This document shows positions 1-5,912 of a DNA stretch of 6,789 nucleotides, piece by piece. Position numbers and translations under genes: made by a program. Under the pieces are notes generated by a model. That model was not told the origin of the DNA and searched no databases. It saw only the letters and a program-made list of their open reading frames with translations. Numbering within the stretch: the stretch's first letter is position 1; the number at the start of each line of letters is the position of its first letter. Source of the DNA: an uncultured Bacteroidota bacterium. Its GTDB lineage: Bacteria; Bacteroidota; Bacteroidia; Chitinophagales; Chitinophagaceae. The stretch covers positions 1 to 6,789 of the forward strand of contig CAIZLI010000030.1 of the NCBI GenBank assembly GCA_903933765.1, in the 5' to 3' direction.

Positions 1-2409
1 CTGCTCTTAATGGGTATGGGATTCGGTTTCACGAACGCTTTGATAGCGCAACAATTTACCTTAACAGGAAAAGTATTTGATAAAGCAACTGGTAAAATAT
101 TAGCCGGTGCAAGTGTGTATCTTCCAGAAATTAAAAAAGGGACTATCTCTAATAAAGAGGGCGTCTTCACCATCAATATAGAACAAGGCTCCCACGTGTT
201 GGAGATTAGTTATATGGGCTATGCGACAGATGTAGAGAACATCCAACTACAAAAAAATGTAACGCAGGATTTTTATTTAAATAGTTCGGTATTAGAAGGC
301 GGCAATGTGATTGTCACTAGTTTTTTAAGAGCGACTTCTACAAGACGCACGCCCACGCCAGTGACCATTATTAAAAAAGATGAATTATTCCGTGGGGTAT
401 CTAGTAATTTAATAGATGCCTTATCTAAAGTACCGGGCGTGTCACAAATATCAACAGGACCAGCGATTTCAAAACCTATTATTCGTGGTCTTGGATACAA
501 CCGCGTGGTGGTGATGAACGACGGTATAAGACAGGAGGGACAACAATGGGGCGATGAACATGGTATTGAAATTGATGAATACAATGTGAGCAGAACTGAA
601 GTGTTGAAAGTACCTGCATCCCTGATTTATGGTTCGGATGCATTGGCTGGTGTAATCAATATTATTTCGAATGTACCAGTAAGCGAAGGCGTAATAAAAG
701 GAAATGTATTTTCCAATTACCAAACCAATAATCGAATGATGGGTAATCACTTTGATCTTGCAGGAAACAAAAAAGGATTTATTTGGGGGATCAATTATAG
801 TGCAAAGAATGCAGGCGACTATAAAAACAAATACGACGGGAATGTTTTTAATTCAAGATTTTTAGAACGCAATGGCGGTGGATATATTGGTATTGAAAAA
901 AACTGGGGCTATTCACAATTGTCTTTCAGTAATTTTTCACAAAACCTAGGCGTGGTAGAAGGGGATCGTGATGCAGATGGTCGTTTTGTGATGATGAAGG
1001 ATGTAGGTGGTATCGCAGCCGAAGTGGTTGTAGATGCTGCAGAGGAAAAAAGTTTTACACCGCGTGCCCCAATGCAAAAAATTGGACACACTAAATACAC
1101 ATTGGATAACAATGTAAAAATTGGTAATGATCGTTTGAAAGCTACATTTGGATTACAAAGAAATCAAAGGATGGAATTTGGCAATGTATTAGACCTAGAT
1201 GAAAAAGAATTGTTTTTTGATTTAAAAACATTCAACTATTCGGTACAATATTTGCAAGCAGAAAAAAATAATTGGAAGAATACATTTGGTGTGAATGGAA
1301 TGCGACAAACCAATACCAATAGAGGTGAGGAAGCATTGGTGCCAGACTATACCAGTTTTGACATTGGTGCATTTTACTACACACAAAAGCGCACAGATAA
1401 AACTAGTTGGAGTGGAGGATTTCGTTATGACCAAAAGTTCATGAACTATATCAACCCTGCACAATTTGTATGTCCTCCGGGGATGGCTTGTATTGCATTG
1501 TATGATCCAAAGGCATCTAACAAACAGTTTAATAATATTTCTGGAGCGATTGGTGTGGCGCATGACCTAAGTGAGCAAGTAACTTTAAAGTTTAATATCG
1601 CACGCGGATTCCGCGCACCGAATATGGCAGAGTTAGCATCTTATGGCGCACACGAAGGCACCAATCGATTTGAGTATGGCAATGAATTATTAAAGTCTGA
1701 AAAGAGTTTACAATTTGATGCTGCTGTTGAATGGAGCAATGAGCATATGAGCATTGCGGGAAATGTTTTTTACAATACAGTAAAGGATTATATTTTTTAT
1801 CAAAAGTTAACTGCAGTGGGTGGAGGTGATTCAATTATCATGGACTATGCGCATGATGCTGCGGGAGAAGAACTATATGCTTTTGCATTTAGACAAAAAG
1901 ATGCACATTTATATGGTGCAGAATTTAATATCGATTTTCATCCACACCCATTGGATTGGTTGCATATAGAAAATAGTGTGAGTTTGATTCGTGGACAATT
2001 TAAAGAAGCATTGGATGATTCTAAAAATTTACCTGGGATTCCAAGTGCAAGATGGTTGTCTGAAATTAGAATTGAATTGTTCAAAAAATCTAAAGCGATC
2101 AAAAATAGTTTTATCAATTTGCAGTTAGATAATGTGTTTGCACAAAACAATCCATTTACTGGATACAATACAGAAACGCAAACACCTGCTTATACTTTAT
2201 TGAATGTTGGTTATAGCACACAGATTCAACATCGCAATAAAACATTGTTTAGTGTTTCCTTGGTAGGACAAAACATCACCGATGTGGCGTACCAACATCA
2301 TTTGAATCGTTTAAAGTATGGTCCAGTGAATGAAGCTACCGGCCGTATGGGTGTATTTAATATGGGACGCAACTTTAGTTTTAAAGTGAATATTCCGATT
2401 GGGAATTAA
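1..2409 (+). CDS. TonB-dependent outer-membrane receptor, 5'-truncated by window
   Basis: This is a TonB-dependent receptor: an outer-membrane beta-barrel that imports a scarce ligand using energy from TonB-ExbBD. The frame is open from base 1. The first residues (LLLMGMGFGF..ALIAQQ) are the hydrophobic end of a signal peptide with no basic n-region, so the true start is upstream and the ATG at 10 is internal. Counting from that ATG, residues about 15-92 form a carboxypeptidase-regulatory-like domain (TLTGKVFDKATGKILAGASV), about 112-221 the plug (DALSKVPGVS, PIIRGLGYNRV, YGSDALAGVINI), and the rest a barrel ending in alternating aromatic and polar strands (NFSFKVNIPI). Residues 177-189 carry an acidic/His motif, GQQWGDEHGIEID. 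The usual GPAS of the plug reads VPAS here (V201). Two cysteines, 488 and 494, sit in a probable surface loop. The plug recalls ZnuD-like metal receptors, but this is from memory and the substrate is unassigned. Family call firm, substrate weak. Confidence 0.95.
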   Translation: MLLMGMGFGFTNALIAQQFTLTGKVFDKATGKILAGASVYLPEIKKGTISNKEGVFTINIEQGSHVLEISYMGYATDVENIQLQKNVTQDFYLNSSVLEGGNVIVTSFLRATSTRRTPTPVTIIKKDELFRGVSSNLIDALSKVPGVSQISTGPAISKPIIRGLGYNRVVVMNDGIRQEGQQWGDEHGIEIDEYNVSRTEVLKVPASLIYGSDALAGVINIISNVPVSEGVIKGNVFSNYQTNNRMMGNHFDLAGNKKGFIWGINYSAKNAGDYKNKYDGNVFNSRFLERNGGGYIGIEKNWGYSQLSFSNFSQNLGVVEGDRDADGRFVMMKDVGGIAAEVVVDAAEEKSFTPRAPMQKIGHTKYTLDNNVKIGNDRLKATFGLQRNQRMEFGNVLDLDEKELFFDLKTFNYSVQYLQAEKNNWKNTFGVNGMRQTNTNRGEEALVPDYTSFDIGAFYYTQKRTDKTSWSGGFRYDQKFMNYINPAQFVCPPGMACIALYDPKASNKQFNNISGAIGVAHDLSEQVTLKFNIARGFRAPNMAELASYGAHEGTNRFEYGNELLKSEKSLQFDAAVEWSNEHMSIAGNVFYNTVKDYIFYQKLTAVGGGDSIIMDYAHDAAGEELYAFAFRQKDAHLYGAEFNIDFHPHPLDWLHIENSVSLIRGQFKEALDDSKNLPGIPSARWLSEIRIELFKKSKAIKNSFINLQLDNVFAQNNPFTGYNTETQTPAYTLLNVGYSTQIQHRNKTLFSVSLVGQNITDVAYQHHLNRLKYGPVNEATGRMGVFNMGRNFSFKVNIPIGN

Positions 2410-2441
2410 AATATGAGTATATTTTCTAATTAGTCCATTAA

Positions 2442-2493
2442 AATGTATAAATATTACATTAATTAGTACTAAAAAGTGTAATATTTATACATT
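2442..2493. repeat. 52-nt near-perfect palindrome upstream of the ATPase gene
   Basis: The outer arms 2442-2458 and 2477-2493 are perfect 17-nt inverted repeats. The spacer carries a further perfect 10-bp palindrome, TTAGTACTAA (2463-2472), on the same centre (between 2467 and 2468). In all, 23 of 26 base pairs match, one more can wobble (2459/2476), and two are A/A mismatches (2461/2474, 2462/2473). It is very AT-rich and no T-tract follows the right arm, so it does not look like a standard intrinsic terminator. The right arm abuts the promoter-like TAAATTG at 2493-2499, so the palindrome would cover the -33 region and beyond. This position suits an operator for a dimeric regulator. A cruciform or an RNA hairpin on read-through from the receptor gene is also possible. 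The structure is seen directly; its role is inferred. Confidence 0.9.
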
Positions 2494-2507
2494 AAATTGG
2501 AGGAAAA
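2491..2507 (+). promoter_or_regulatory. ATTAAATTG-type motif, candidate promoter of the ATPase gene
   Basis: ATTAAATTGGAGGAAAA lies 29 nt before the ATPase ATG. It matches 15 of 17 bases of the motif before the UPF0175 gene (4069-4085, minus strand). The 9-nt core also precedes the M20 gene (4140-4148). TAAATTG resembles the Bacteroidota -7 element TAnnTTTG with one T missing. If it is the -7, transcription would start near 2506 and leave a leader of about 30 nt. No clear -33 TTG is seen; the palindrome occupies that place. The GGAGG at 2499-2503 is 33 nt from the ATG, too far to serve as its ribosome binding site. A second, weaker candidate is TATATTTT at 2418-2425, with TTG at 2399-2401. 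Confidence 0.4.
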
Positions 2508-2536
2508 CCCCTAATTTTGATTCCATAACAAGAAAA

Positions 2537-3832
2537 ATGGAAAGATTAGCCTATTACAAATTATTGGAATGGAAGGAGAAGCAAAATAAAATGCCACTCA
2601 TCCTTAAAGGGGCTAGGCAAGTAGGCAAGACCTGGTTAATGAAGGAATTTGGCAAAAGGAATTATACCCATGTTGCTTATTTCAATTTCGAAAGTGTAAA
2701 AAATCTACATTTAATTTTTGAAAAAGGATTTGACACTACCTCTATTATTAGTGCATTAAATATTGAGTCTGGAATACAAATCGAACCCAATAATACATTA
2801 ATAATTTTTGATGAAATTCAAGCTTGTCCATCGGCACTTACGTCATTAAAATATTTTCAAGAATCTAACAAACAATATGATATAATTGCTGCAGGTTCAT
2901 TGCTAGGTGTGTCTTTGCATATGAATCAATCGTTCCCTGTTGGGAAAGTTGATTTTATGGAACTATTCCCTTTAAGTTTTAATGAGTTTTTGCTTGCAAT
3001 GGGTCAAGAAGACTTATTAGGAATAATCAATCGAAAAGAAAAAGGAATGATTGAAGTTTTTAAAGATAAGTATGTCGATCTGTTAAAACAATATTATTTC
3101 ATTGGCGGTATGCCAGAAGCAGTTAATAGCTTTAGAGCAGATAAAGATTTTTTAAAAGCAAGAGCAATACAAGTAAGCATATTGTATTCCTATGAACAAG
3201 ACTTTTCAAAGCATGCGCCATATCAACTTGTTCCTAAACTCAGGCTTATATGGCAGTCTATTATTTCTCAATTGGGAAAAGAAAATAAAAAATTTACTTA
3301 TAGTAGTTTAAAAAAAGGCGCAAGATCCAAAGATTATGAATCCGCATTGTCATGGTTGTCAGATGCGGGACTTGTTTATAAAATTATTAGAATAAATAAA
3401 CCAGGTGTTCCGCTTAAATCTTACGAGGATAGTAATGATTTTAAATTATATGTTCACGATGTTGGTCTACTTTGTGCCATGGCTGAAATTGCACCAACTG
3501 TTATTTTAGGAGAAGATGATTTATTTAAAGAGTTTAAAGGCTCACTTACGGAACAATTTGTACTTCAACAGTTAAAGTCAAAAGGAGTTCAGCCTAATTA
3601 TTGGACAACCGAAGGATCTCAAGCCGAAGTAGATTTTATAATACAAAAAGAAGGTGAAGTGATTCCAATAGAAGTTAAAGCCGCGGAGAATTTGAAGTCT
3701 AAAAGTTTAAAAATATATTACGAAAAGTTTCATCCAAATTTTTGTTACCGATTTTCAATGTCAAATTATCGAGAGCAAGACTGGATGATTAATATTCCTC
3801 TCTATGCAATCGAGTTAGCAACTTATTTATAA
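2537..3832 (+). CDS. AAA_14/DUF4143-type ATP-binding protein
   Basis: This is a cytoplasmic P-loop ATPase of the widespread AAA_14 plus DUF4143 family, whose cellular role is not established. Walker A is GARQVGKT at residues 25-32. Walker B is LIIFDE at 88-93 (D92, E93). A sensor-like AAGSLLG follows at 118-124, and the family segment VGKVDFMELFPLSFNEF at about 135-151. The DUF4143 part begins near GGMPEAV (190-196) and includes VHDVGLL (306-312). The C-terminus has a PD-(D/E)XK-like pattern: E339 (TEQF), E364/D366 (AEVDFII), then E379-V-K381. This suggests nuclease-fold ancestry, though activity is unproven. The length of 431 aa is normal for a complete member. The ATG follows an A-rich stretch (AAGAAAA), usual for Bacteroidota, and no earlier in-frame ATG exists down to the stop at 2414. 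The gene is more AT-rich than the M20 gene (14 of 60 G+C in 2701-2760, against 31 of 60 in 5041-5100), consistent with transfer. Confidence 0.93.
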   Translation: MERLAYYKLLEWKEKQNKMPLILKGARQVGKTWLMKEFGKRNYTHVAYFNFESVKNLHLIFEKGFDTTSIISALNIESGIQIEPNNTLIIFDEIQACPSALTSLKYFQESNKQYDIIAAGSLLGVSLHMNQSFPVGKVDFMELFPLSFNEFLLAMGQEDLLGIINRKEKGMIEVFKDKYVDLLKQYYFIGGMPEAVNSFRADKDFLKARAIQVSILYSYEQDFSKHAPYQLVPKLRLIWQSIISQLGKENKKFTYSSLKKGARSKDYESALSWLSDAGLVYKIIRINKPGVPLKSYEDSNDFKLYVHDVGLLCAMAEIAPTVILGEDDLFKEFKGSLTEQFVLQQLKSKGVQPNYWTTEGSQAEVDFIIQKEGEVIPIEVKAAENLKSKSLKIYYEKFHPNFCYRFSMSNYREQDWMINIPLYAIELATYL

Positions 3833-3837
3833 GATAA

Positions 3838-4056
3838 TTATATTGGATCTATACTTTCTCTTGCATTTTTTACATCTGATTCTATATCAGAGGCAGGATG
3901 ATTGATAACAGACACATTGTAATTTTTCAGTAAATCCATAAATTCTGACATAGTGTAACCGGCACTTCTTGCAGCTTGACTCATGGTAAGTGAGCCACTT
4001 TCAAATAGCTTTACGGCTTTTAGAATTTTATTTTCATGATCGGACTCTGTTGTCAT
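3838..4056 (-). CDS. UPF0175-like small helix-turn-helix protein (possible antitoxin or regulator)
   Basis: This 72-residue protein matches the pattern of the UPF0175 family: a helix with LF.SG.L (17-23), then MSQAARSAGYTMSEFMDLL (25-43) as the helix-turn-helix-like core, then the NYNVSVI strand and an acidic DIESDVKNA tail (57-65). Members often pair with PIN-domain (DUF3368) toxins and are taken to be antitoxins or DNA-binding regulators. No PIN gene lies beside it here, and the protein is slightly short because it lacks an N-terminal beta segment seen in many members. The start at 4054-4056 is the only in-frame ATG before the upstream stop at 4081-4083. An AGGA lies about 15 nt before it. 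The gene converges on the ATPase gene with 5 bp between the stop codons (3832/3838). That arrangement is unusual for a toxin-antitoxin operon but allows antisense overlap of the 3' ends. Family call from memory, moderately sure. Confidence 0.75.
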   Translation of the reverse strand: MTTESDHENKILKAVKLFESGSLTMSQAARSAGYTMSEFMDLLKNYNVSVINHPASDIESDVKNARESIDPI

Positions 4057-4068
4057 GTATTTCTTATT

Positions 4069-4085
4069 TATTCCTACAATTTAAT
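4069..4085 (-). promoter_or_regulatory. ATTAAATTG-type motif, candidate promoter/leader of the UPF0175-like gene
   Basis: On the minus strand this reads ATTAAATTGTAGGAATA. It ends 12 nt before the ATG at 4056 and is nearly identical (15 of 17) to the motif before the ATPase gene. If TAAATTG is a -7 element, the leader would be only about 15 nt. A separate exact match to TAnnTTTG on the same strand, TAAGTTTG at 4107-4114, is the better textbook promoter and would give a leader of about 45 nt. In that case the shared motif would lie in the transcript, and its AGGA could act as a weak ribosome binding site. Confidence 0.35.
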
Positions 4086-4139
4086 CCAAGCCTTTCATAA
4101 AAAGATCAAACTTAGAATAGGCTCTATGCATTTATTTTT

Positions 4140-4148
4140 ATTAAATTG
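4140..4148 (+). promoter_or_regulatory. ATTAAATTG core, candidate promoter of the M20 peptidase gene
   Basis: ATTAAATTG occurs 35 nt before the ATG at 4184, in the same orientation to the gene as the copies before the ATPase and UPF0175 genes. It is followed by TGTGAGG where the other two have GAGG or TAGG. A short inverted repeat, GGTAA/TTACC with a TCTT loop (4154-4167), follows in the presumed leader. No -33 TTG is seen at the expected distance. Confidence 0.35.
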
Positions 4149-4183
4149 TGTGAGGTAATCTTTTACCAAAAAAAATAATTCCT

Positions 4184-5524
4184 ATGAAAAAATCTACGCT
4201 GTTTTTTTTATCCATCCTTTTTGCAATGACAAGTATTGCGCAGCAAGTGAAAACGCCTGCAGCTGCTGCATCTAAAGGTTTAACTAAAGAGGAAAAGCAA
4301 GTGATGGCTTGGATTGATGCGCATATGCCGCAGGCCATTGAGATGCTTAAGGAGTCGGTGAATATTAATAGTGGGACTTTGAATATAGAGGGAGTAAAAA
4401 AAGTAGGCGCATTGTTTGCGAAGGAATTTGAAAAAGCAGGATTCGCCACAGAGTGGGTTGCGATGCCAGACTCTATCAAACGTGCGGGGCATTTAGTGGC
4501 GAGTCGTCGCGCTGGCGCCGCCGCCACATCCAAAAAAGGCAAACGCCTTTTCCTCATCGGACATTTAGATACCGTCTTTGAACCAGACATGCCAGCCAAT
4601 CCGTTTACGATGTTGAACGATTCTACCGCAACGGGTCAAGGAGTGAACGATATGAAAGGTGGAGATGTGGTGGTGATTATGGCATTGCAAGCATTGGAGC
4701 AAGCGGGCTTATTAAAAAACACAGATATCACAGCTTATTTTACAGGGGACGAGGAGCATGCGGGTTATCCAAGGGAAGTGACTCGAGGTGATTTTATCAA
4801 TCGGGCCAAGCAGGCAGATATCGCATTGGCTTTTGAAGGTGCGAACGGATTGAACTCGGTGGCTACCGGAAGAAGGGGCGCGAGCGGATGGAGATTGGAT
4901 GTGACCGGAAAAACAGGACATAGTTCTGGGGTATTCACGCCAGGCGCGGGTTATGGCGCCATTTATGAGGCGGCAAGAATCTTGAATCAATTTAGAGAAA
5001 CCCTAAGTACGGAGAAATATTTGACATTTAACCCGGGCATTATCATTGGCGGGTCGGACATTGAATACAATGACGCTACCTCAAAAGGGGCGGCCATTGC
5101 CAAAACAAATATTATCTCCCCTGCGGTGACGGTGACTGGAGACCTAAGGTTCTTGACCGAAGACCAAAAAGACCGCGCCAGGGTCAAAATGAAGGAGATT
5201 GTAGCCCAAAATCTAGCCCAAACCAGTGCCAAAATCAGTTTTGTGGACGGGATTCCAAGTATGGCGCCGACCGAAGGCAATAACCAGGTTTTAAGCGTAA
5301 TCAATTCAATATCAATGGATATGGGCGCTGGTGCAACGGTAGCAGGCGACCCAGGATCCCGCGGTGCAGGGGATATTTCCTATGTAGCGGCTTATGTGGA
5401 TTGTATTGATGGATTGGGGGCATCTGGACGTGGCGCGCACGCGCCGGGTGAGACCATCCACTTAAATCAACTGCCTTTTTTGATCAAAAGAGCGGCTTTG
5501 ACGATTTATAGATTGAGTAGATAA
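4184..5524 (+). CDS. Exported M20-family zinc metallopeptidase (glutamate carboxypeptidase type)
   Basis: This is a di-zinc exopeptidase of the M20 family, closest in motif layout to Pseudomonas carboxypeptidase G2, which removes C-terminal glutamate from peptides or folate-like compounds. The substrate here is not determined. Residues 1-19 are a signal peptide (MKKSTLFFLSILFAMTSIA, then QQ), which fixes the start and implies a periplasmic or exported enzyme. Expected metal and catalytic residues are all present: H127 and D129 in GHLDT, bridging D156 in VNDMKGG, general base E190 and ligand E191 in GDEEH, E218 in AFEGA, and H419 in GRGAHAPGE. The dimerisation/lid domain lies at about 230-345, with the usual TGKTGHSS (H246). 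The length of 446 aa is about that of CPG2 plus the signal peptide. A short Ala-rich insert at 108-116 is encoded by locally GC-rich DNA. No gene lies close enough downstream to form an operon. The gene looks intact and active. Confidence 0.95.
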   Translation: MKKSTLFFLSILFAMTSIAQQVKTPAAAASKGLTKEEKQVMAWIDAHMPQAIEMLKESVNINSGTLNIEGVKKVGALFAKEFEKAGFATEWVAMPDSIKRAGHLVASRRAGAAATSKKGKRLFLIGHLDTVFEPDMPANPFTMLNDSTATGQGVNDMKGGDVVVIMALQALEQAGLLKNTDITAYFTGDEEHAGYPREVTRGDFINRAKQADIALAFEGANGLNSVATGRRGASGWRLDVTGKTGHSSGVFTPGAGYGAIYEAARILNQFRETLSTEKYLTFNPGIIIGGSDIEYNDATSKGAAIAKTNIISPAVTVTGDLRFLTEDQKDRARVKMKEIVAQNLAQTSAKISFVDGIPSMAPTEGNNQVLSVINSISMDMGAGATVAGDPGSRGAGDISYVAAYVDCIDGLGASGRGAHAPGETIHLNQLPFLIKRAALTIYRLSR

Positions 5525-5788
5525 GGACCCATTTATCGAACTTTCATCGAATTTTTACCAACCTGGCTCCACAATATTTAAAAGTAAAAAGCGTTTATAT
5601 TTAATAGCTTGAACCACTTTGATTTGCAGTAGAAAATAGGCTCAAAACCGCTTAAAAAATACCCGAATCAAAATTAGATATTTAGCTATTGAAGCCTTAC
5701 TTTCGCGGACTAACTTACCCCCCAAAGTTTATTGAAAAAATTAACAGCTAAAAACTGTTAAAAAACACTGAGAATATACATAAAATTG
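5525..5788. other. Intergenic region after the peptidase gene, no gene seen
   Basis: No convincing ORF, tRNA or other RNA gene is seen here, and no classical terminator with a T-tract follows the peptidase stop. The recognisable structure is a pair of 11-nt direct repeats, ATCGAACTTTC (5535-5545) and ATCGAATTTTT (5546-5556), 9 of 11 identical and one helical turn apart, plus the inverted repeat at 5741-5761 listed separately. Confidence 0.6.
5741..5761. repeat. Inverted repeat TTAACAG / CTGTTAA
   Basis: TTAACAG (5741-5747) and CTGTTAA (5755-5761) are a perfect 7-bp inverted repeat with the 7-nt spacer CTAAAAA. TTAACAG occurs again at 5804-5810, just downstream of the promoter-like TAAATTTG. 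The repeats could be half-sites of an operator flanking the promoter of the export gene. On the plus strand the repeat is followed by A residues, so it is not a terminator for the peptidase. On the minus strand it is followed by six T residues, but no minus-strand gene is seen to need it. Confidence 0.55.
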
Positions 5789-5796
5789 TAAATTTG
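5780..5796 (+). promoter_or_regulatory. Candidate promoter of the polysaccharide export gene
   Basis: TAAATTTG (5789-5796) is an exact match to the Bacteroidota -7 consensus TAnnTTTG. It directly follows ATAAAATTG (5780-5788), one base different from the ATTAAATTG found before three other genes in the window. No good -33 TTTG is seen. Use of the site would start transcription at about 5803 and give a leader of about 105 nt before the ATG at 5909. Confidence 0.4.
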
Positions 5797-5808
5797 TTGT
5801 ATATTAAC

Positions 5809-5827
5809 AGAGTGTCTTATGCACTCT
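5809..5827 (+). repeat. Leader hairpin AGAGTG / CACTCT
   Basis: AGAGTG (5809-5814) and CACTCT (5822-5827) form a perfect 6-bp stem with the 7-nt loop TCTTATG, which contains the first mini-ORF start. A second AGAGTG at 5859-5864 can pair with the same CACTCT, so two structures compete for one strand. The pairing is seen in the sequence; formation in RNA is inferred. Confidence 0.55.
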
Positions 5828-5850
5828 AAATGAATAACTTAGGCCTATAA
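5819..5850 (+). other. Two overlapping mini-ORFs in the export-gene leader
   Basis: ATG at 5819 opens a 4-codon frame (MHSK) ending at TGA 5831-5833. That stop overlaps the ATG at 5830 (ATGA), which opens a 6-codon frame (MNNLGL) ending at TAA 5848-5850. The TAA in turn overlaps the ATG at 5850 (TAATG) of the 20-codon ORF listed next. The arrangement suits termination-reinitiation. Translation is unproven. Confidence 0.3.
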
Positions 5851-5912
5851 TGGGACTAAGAGTGGCAACGCCATACAAAGTTGCCAAACTTCAAACAAAA
5901 TTTGACTTATGA
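5850..5912 (+). CDS. Putative 20-aa leader peptide overlapping the export gene start
   Basis: This small frame begins MGLRVATPYK, is basic in its middle part, and ends FDL. Its stop TGA (5910-5912) overlaps the ATG of the polysaccharide export gene (5909-5911) as ATGA, the classic layout for translational coupling. Its start overlaps the stop of the mini-ORF before it. The inverted repeat at 5863-5886 lies inside it, so ribosomes translating it would melt that hairpin. It has no recognised family and no signal peptide, and 20 codons can arise by chance. The case rests on the chain of overlaps, not on the peptide itself. Confidence 0.3.
   Translation: MGLRVATPYKVAKLQTKFDL
5863..5886 (+). repeat. 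Leader hairpin TGGCAAC / GTTGCCA just before the export gene
   Basis: TGGCAAC (5863-5869) and GTTGCCA (5880-5886) form a perfect 7-bp stem with 4 G-C pairs and the 10-nt loop GCCATACAAA. It ends 22 nt before the ATG, so it could influence initiation. Its left arm overlaps by two bases the AGAGTG (5859-5864) that can pair with CACTCT at 5822-5827, so the two pairings compete at their edge. Confidence 0.6.

Noticed and set aside
10..12. ATG at 10 as the receptor start codon
   Set aside because: The frame is open upstream to base 1, and the peptide after this ATG is the middle of a hydrophobic signal sequence with no basic n-region, so the start lies outside the window.
2442..2493. Palindrome as an intrinsic terminator of the receptor gene
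   Set aside because: The stem is AT-rich and no T-tract follows the right arm on either strand, so it lacks the usual terminator features, though mRNA stabilisation cannot be excluded.
2436..2496. CATTAAA direct repeats (2436-2442, 2490-2496) as target-site duplications of an inserted element
   Set aside because: Both copies overlap the palindrome arms (by 1 and 4 bases), so they do not flank a clean insertion, and no transposase or known element end is present.
2499..2503. GGAGG as the Shine-Dalgarno site of the ATPase gene
   Set aside because: It lies 33 nt before the ATG, and no in-frame start codon exists at a proper distance.
4141..4599. 152-codon minus-strand frame over the start of the peptidase gene
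   Set aside because: It lies antisense to a clear signal peptide and M20 catalytic domain and shows no domain pattern of its own. The other minus-strand frames over the receptor, peptidase and export genes are rejected for the same reason.
5741..5767. TTAACAG hairpin as terminator of the peptidase gene
   Set aside because: On the plus strand the stem is followed by A residues; the T-run is on the minus strand, where no gene ends.
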